Part shown: in pieces, positions 5,333-6,697 of the stretch
Layout of the letters: every line of letters begins with the position of its first letter
How positions within the stretch are numbered: position 1 is the first letter of the stretch
The notes under the pieces: model-generated
Database searches by the model: none
Told to the model about the DNA's origin: nothing
What the model saw: only the letters and a program-made list of their open reading frames with translations
Translations under genes and position numbers: made by a program
NCBI GenBank assembly: GCA_031290535.1
Contig: JAITNI010000223.1
Location: forward strand, 1 to 6,697
Origin: Zoogloeaceae bacterium
Lineage (GTDB): Bacteria > Pseudomonadota > Gammaproteobacteria > Burkholderiales > Rhodocyclaceae
Length of the DNA stretch: 6,697 nucleotides
Direction: 5' to 3'

Positions 5333-6535
5333 ATGTCAGATCAGGAAGCGGCCTTGCGCCAGATCAAACGCGGCAGTGAAGAACTGCTGGTCGAAGCGGA
5401 ACTCGTCGAAAAACTGAAAACCGGACGCCCCCTGCGGGTGAAAGCCGGCTTCGACCCCACCGCGCCCGACCTGCATCTGGGGCACACCGTGCTCATCAAC
5501 AAGTTGCGACATTTTCAGGAACTGGGGCATCAGGTCGTGTTTCTGATCGGCGATTTCACCGGCATGATCGGTGACCCCAGCGGCAAGAACGTCACCCGTC
5601 CGCCGCTCTCCCGCGAGCAGGTGCTGGAAAACGCCCGTACCTACCGGGAACAGGTGTTCAAAATCCTCGACCCGGAAAAAACCGAAGTCGTCTTCAACTC
5701 CACCTGGTTCGAGACCCTGGGCGCTTCCGGCATGATCCGGCTGGCCGCGCAGCACACCGTCGCCCGGATGCTCGAACGCGACGATTTTTCCAAACGCTAT
5801 GCCAGTGGCTTGCCCATCGCCATCCACGAATTCCTCTACCCGCTCTGTCAGGGCTACGATTCTGTCGCCCTGAAGGCCGATGTGGAACTGGGCGGCACCG
5901 ACCAGAAATTCAATCTGCTGGTCGGGCGCGAACTGCAAAAACACTACGGGCAGGCGCCGCAATGCGTGCTTACCGTGCCGCTGCTGGAAGGGCTGGACGG
6001 GGTCAATAAAATGTCCAAGTCGCTCGGCAACTATGTGGGCATCTACGAGCCGCCGCAGGAGATTTTCGGCAAGCTGATGTCGGTCTCCGACGTGCTGATG
6101 TGGCGCTACTACGACCTGCTTTCTTTCAAAAGCGAAGCCGAAATCGCCGCCCTGCGACAGGCAGCGGCAAACGGTAAAAACCCCCGCGATATAAAGGTGG
6201 CGCTGGCGCAGGAAATTGTCGCCCGTTTTCATGGACAGGCGGCAGCCACGGCGGCGCTGGAGGATTTTGAAGCGCGTTTTTGTCAGGGCGCGATTCCCGA
6301 CGATCTGCCGGAATTCACCCTGAAGGCCGACAAACCGGAAGGGCTTTCCATCGCGCAAGCCCTGAAACAATCCGGCCTGACGCCGAGCACTTCCGATGCC
6401 ATTCGCATGATCGCCGGGGGCGGCGTCAAGGCGGATGGGGAAAAAGTCAGCAACAAGGGGGTTGTGTTTTCTATCGGCAGCACGGTGGTGCTGCAAGTGG
6501 GCAAGCGAAAGTTTGCCAAAGTGAAGGTGGAATGA
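5333..6535 (+). CDS. tyrS: Tyrosyl-tRNA synthetase
   Basis: Charges tRNA-Tyr with tyrosine in the cytoplasm. The 400-residue product is a class I aminoacyl-tRNA synthetase: the HIGH motif is HLGH (48-51) after the conserved [20 protein letters not shown] segment, the nucleotide-binding loop holds [14 protein letters not shown] (about 73-86), the tyrosine and tRNA contact region holds [20 protein letters not shown] (about 174-193), and KMSKS is at 226-230. A C-terminal S4 RNA-binding domain covers about 337-398 ([20 protein letters not shown] and later GKRKFAKV). The HLGHT form, the LGGTDQKFN segment and the 400-residue length indicate the longer TyrRS subgroup usual in betaproteobacteria rather than the E. 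coli TyrS form. GGAG (5320-5323) lies 9 nt before the ATG. No intrinsic terminator is seen in the 25 bp before the convergent gene at the window edge. Confidence 0.97.
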   Translation: MSDQEAALRQIKRGSEELLVEAELVEKLKTGRPLRVKAGFDPTAPDLHLGHTVLINKLRHFQELGHQVVFLIGDFTGMIGDPSGKNVTRPPLSREQVLENARTYREQVFKILDPEKTEVVFNSTWFETLGASGMIRLAAQHTVARMLERDDFSKRYASGLPIAIHEFLYPLCQGYDSVALKADVELGGTDQKFNLLVGRELQKHYGQAPQCVLTVPLLEGLDGVNKMSKSLGNYVGIYEPPQEIFGKLMSVSDVLMWRYYDLLSFKSEAEIAALRQAAANGKNPRDIKVALAQEIVARFHGQAAATAALEDFEARFCQGAIPDDLPEFTLKADKPEGLSIAQALKQSGLTPSTSDAIRMIAGGGVKADGEKVSNKGVVFSIGSTVVLQVGKRKFAKVKVE

Positions 6536-6560
6536 ACAGCGCGTTCCCCTACGCATTCGC

Positions 6561-6697
6561 TCATGCCGGAATGACCGGAGGGTTGCTGTTGGGGGCTGTC
6601 TGCTCCGAGCTTTTCTCCGACCAGTATGCGGCGATCTGGCAGCCCAGCGCCGCCCAGTAAGGCAGGGTTTCCAGGAGCAGCACGGCGATCCAGGCTT
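6561..6697 (-). CDS. C-terminus of an unidentified, probably membrane-associated protein (5' part outside window)
   Basis: The minus strand has an open frame from the window edge to a TGA at 6563-6561, giving 44 residues. The first 25 or so (AWIAVLLLETLPYWAALGCQ, then IAAYW) form a hydrophobic stretch flanked by aromatic residues, like a transmembrane or re-entrant helix. The last 19 are polar with Ser, Asn and Pro (SEKSSEQTAPNSNPPVIPA), like a cytoplasmic or periplasmic tail. The organised hydrophobic-then-polar pattern suggests real coding sequence rather than chance. The convergent layout 25 bp from tyrS is normal. The family cannot be recognised from this piece. The competing reading is a 42-codon plus-strand frame (6532-6660) that overlaps the tyrS stop by ATGA; I judge it less likely. 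Confidence 0.55.
   Translation of the reverse strand, partial: AWIAVLLLETLPYWAALGCQIAAYWSEKSSEQTAPNSNPPVIPA

Noticed and set aside
5336..6556. 406-codon open frame on the minus strand opposite tyrS
   Set aside because: The plus strand encodes a complete tyrosyl-tRNA synthetase with HLGH and KMSKS motifs. The antisense frame mirrors it and shows no family character.
6541..6580. GTCATTCCGGCATGAG-like sequence resembling a dispersed extragenic repeat
   Set aside because: It lacks a matching inverted arm in the window and falls inside the likely coding end of the minus-strand gene, so no repeat can be claimed from one copy.

Overview
The window reads as an ordinary chromosomal segment of a Proteobacterium, most likely a betaproteobacterium. 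The ribosomal proteins, the ErpA, the MepM/Csd3-type peptidase and above all the long-form (about 400 aa) tyrosyl-tRNA synthetase all have that character. The DNA is moderately GC-rich, which produces several long antisense open frames that are not genes. I see no tRNA, rRNA, CRISPR array, insertion sequence or phage gene.

Layout. Positions 1-985 lie on the minus strand and look like the edge of a surface-polysaccharide locus. They hold the N-terminal 239 codons of a ManC-type mannose-1-phosphate guanylyltransferase. Immediately upstream in the same transcript is an 85-codon frame that looks like an internally deleted SAM-dependent methyltransferase. Diverging from it, a consensus-like sigma70 promoter at 1155-1183, with short tandem repeats just upstream, drives rplM-rpsI (ribosomal proteins L13 and S9). 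This two-gene operon is closed by a clear intrinsic terminator at 2090-2121.

Next on the plus strand come a membrane-anchored coiled-coil protein of unknown function (DUF6776-like, preceded by two potential leader hairpins), a bactofilin whose ribosome binding site overlaps the stop of the gene before it, and erpA, the A-type iron-sulfur carrier. erpA ends at a symmetric hairpin (3889-3915) that can terminate both strands. It faces a minus-strand M23 metallopeptidase of the MepM/Csd3 type. A region of only 85 bp separates that gene from the divergent tyrS. After tyrS the window ends in the C-terminus of an unidentified, probably membrane-associated, minus-strand protein.

How the genes fit together. 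The rplM-rpsI, erpA and tyrS genes are housekeeping functions (translation and Fe-S assembly). The DUF6776-like protein, the bactofilin and the M23 endopeptidase form a plausible envelope-morphogenesis neighbourhood: an anchored coiled-coil protein, a self-polymerising scaffold and a cell-wall hydrolase. The most unusual items are the shrunken methyltransferase frame, which may survive because manC has no nearby ribosome binding site, and the uncharacterised DUF6776-bactofilin pair. I found nothing that clearly qualifies as a wholly new system.
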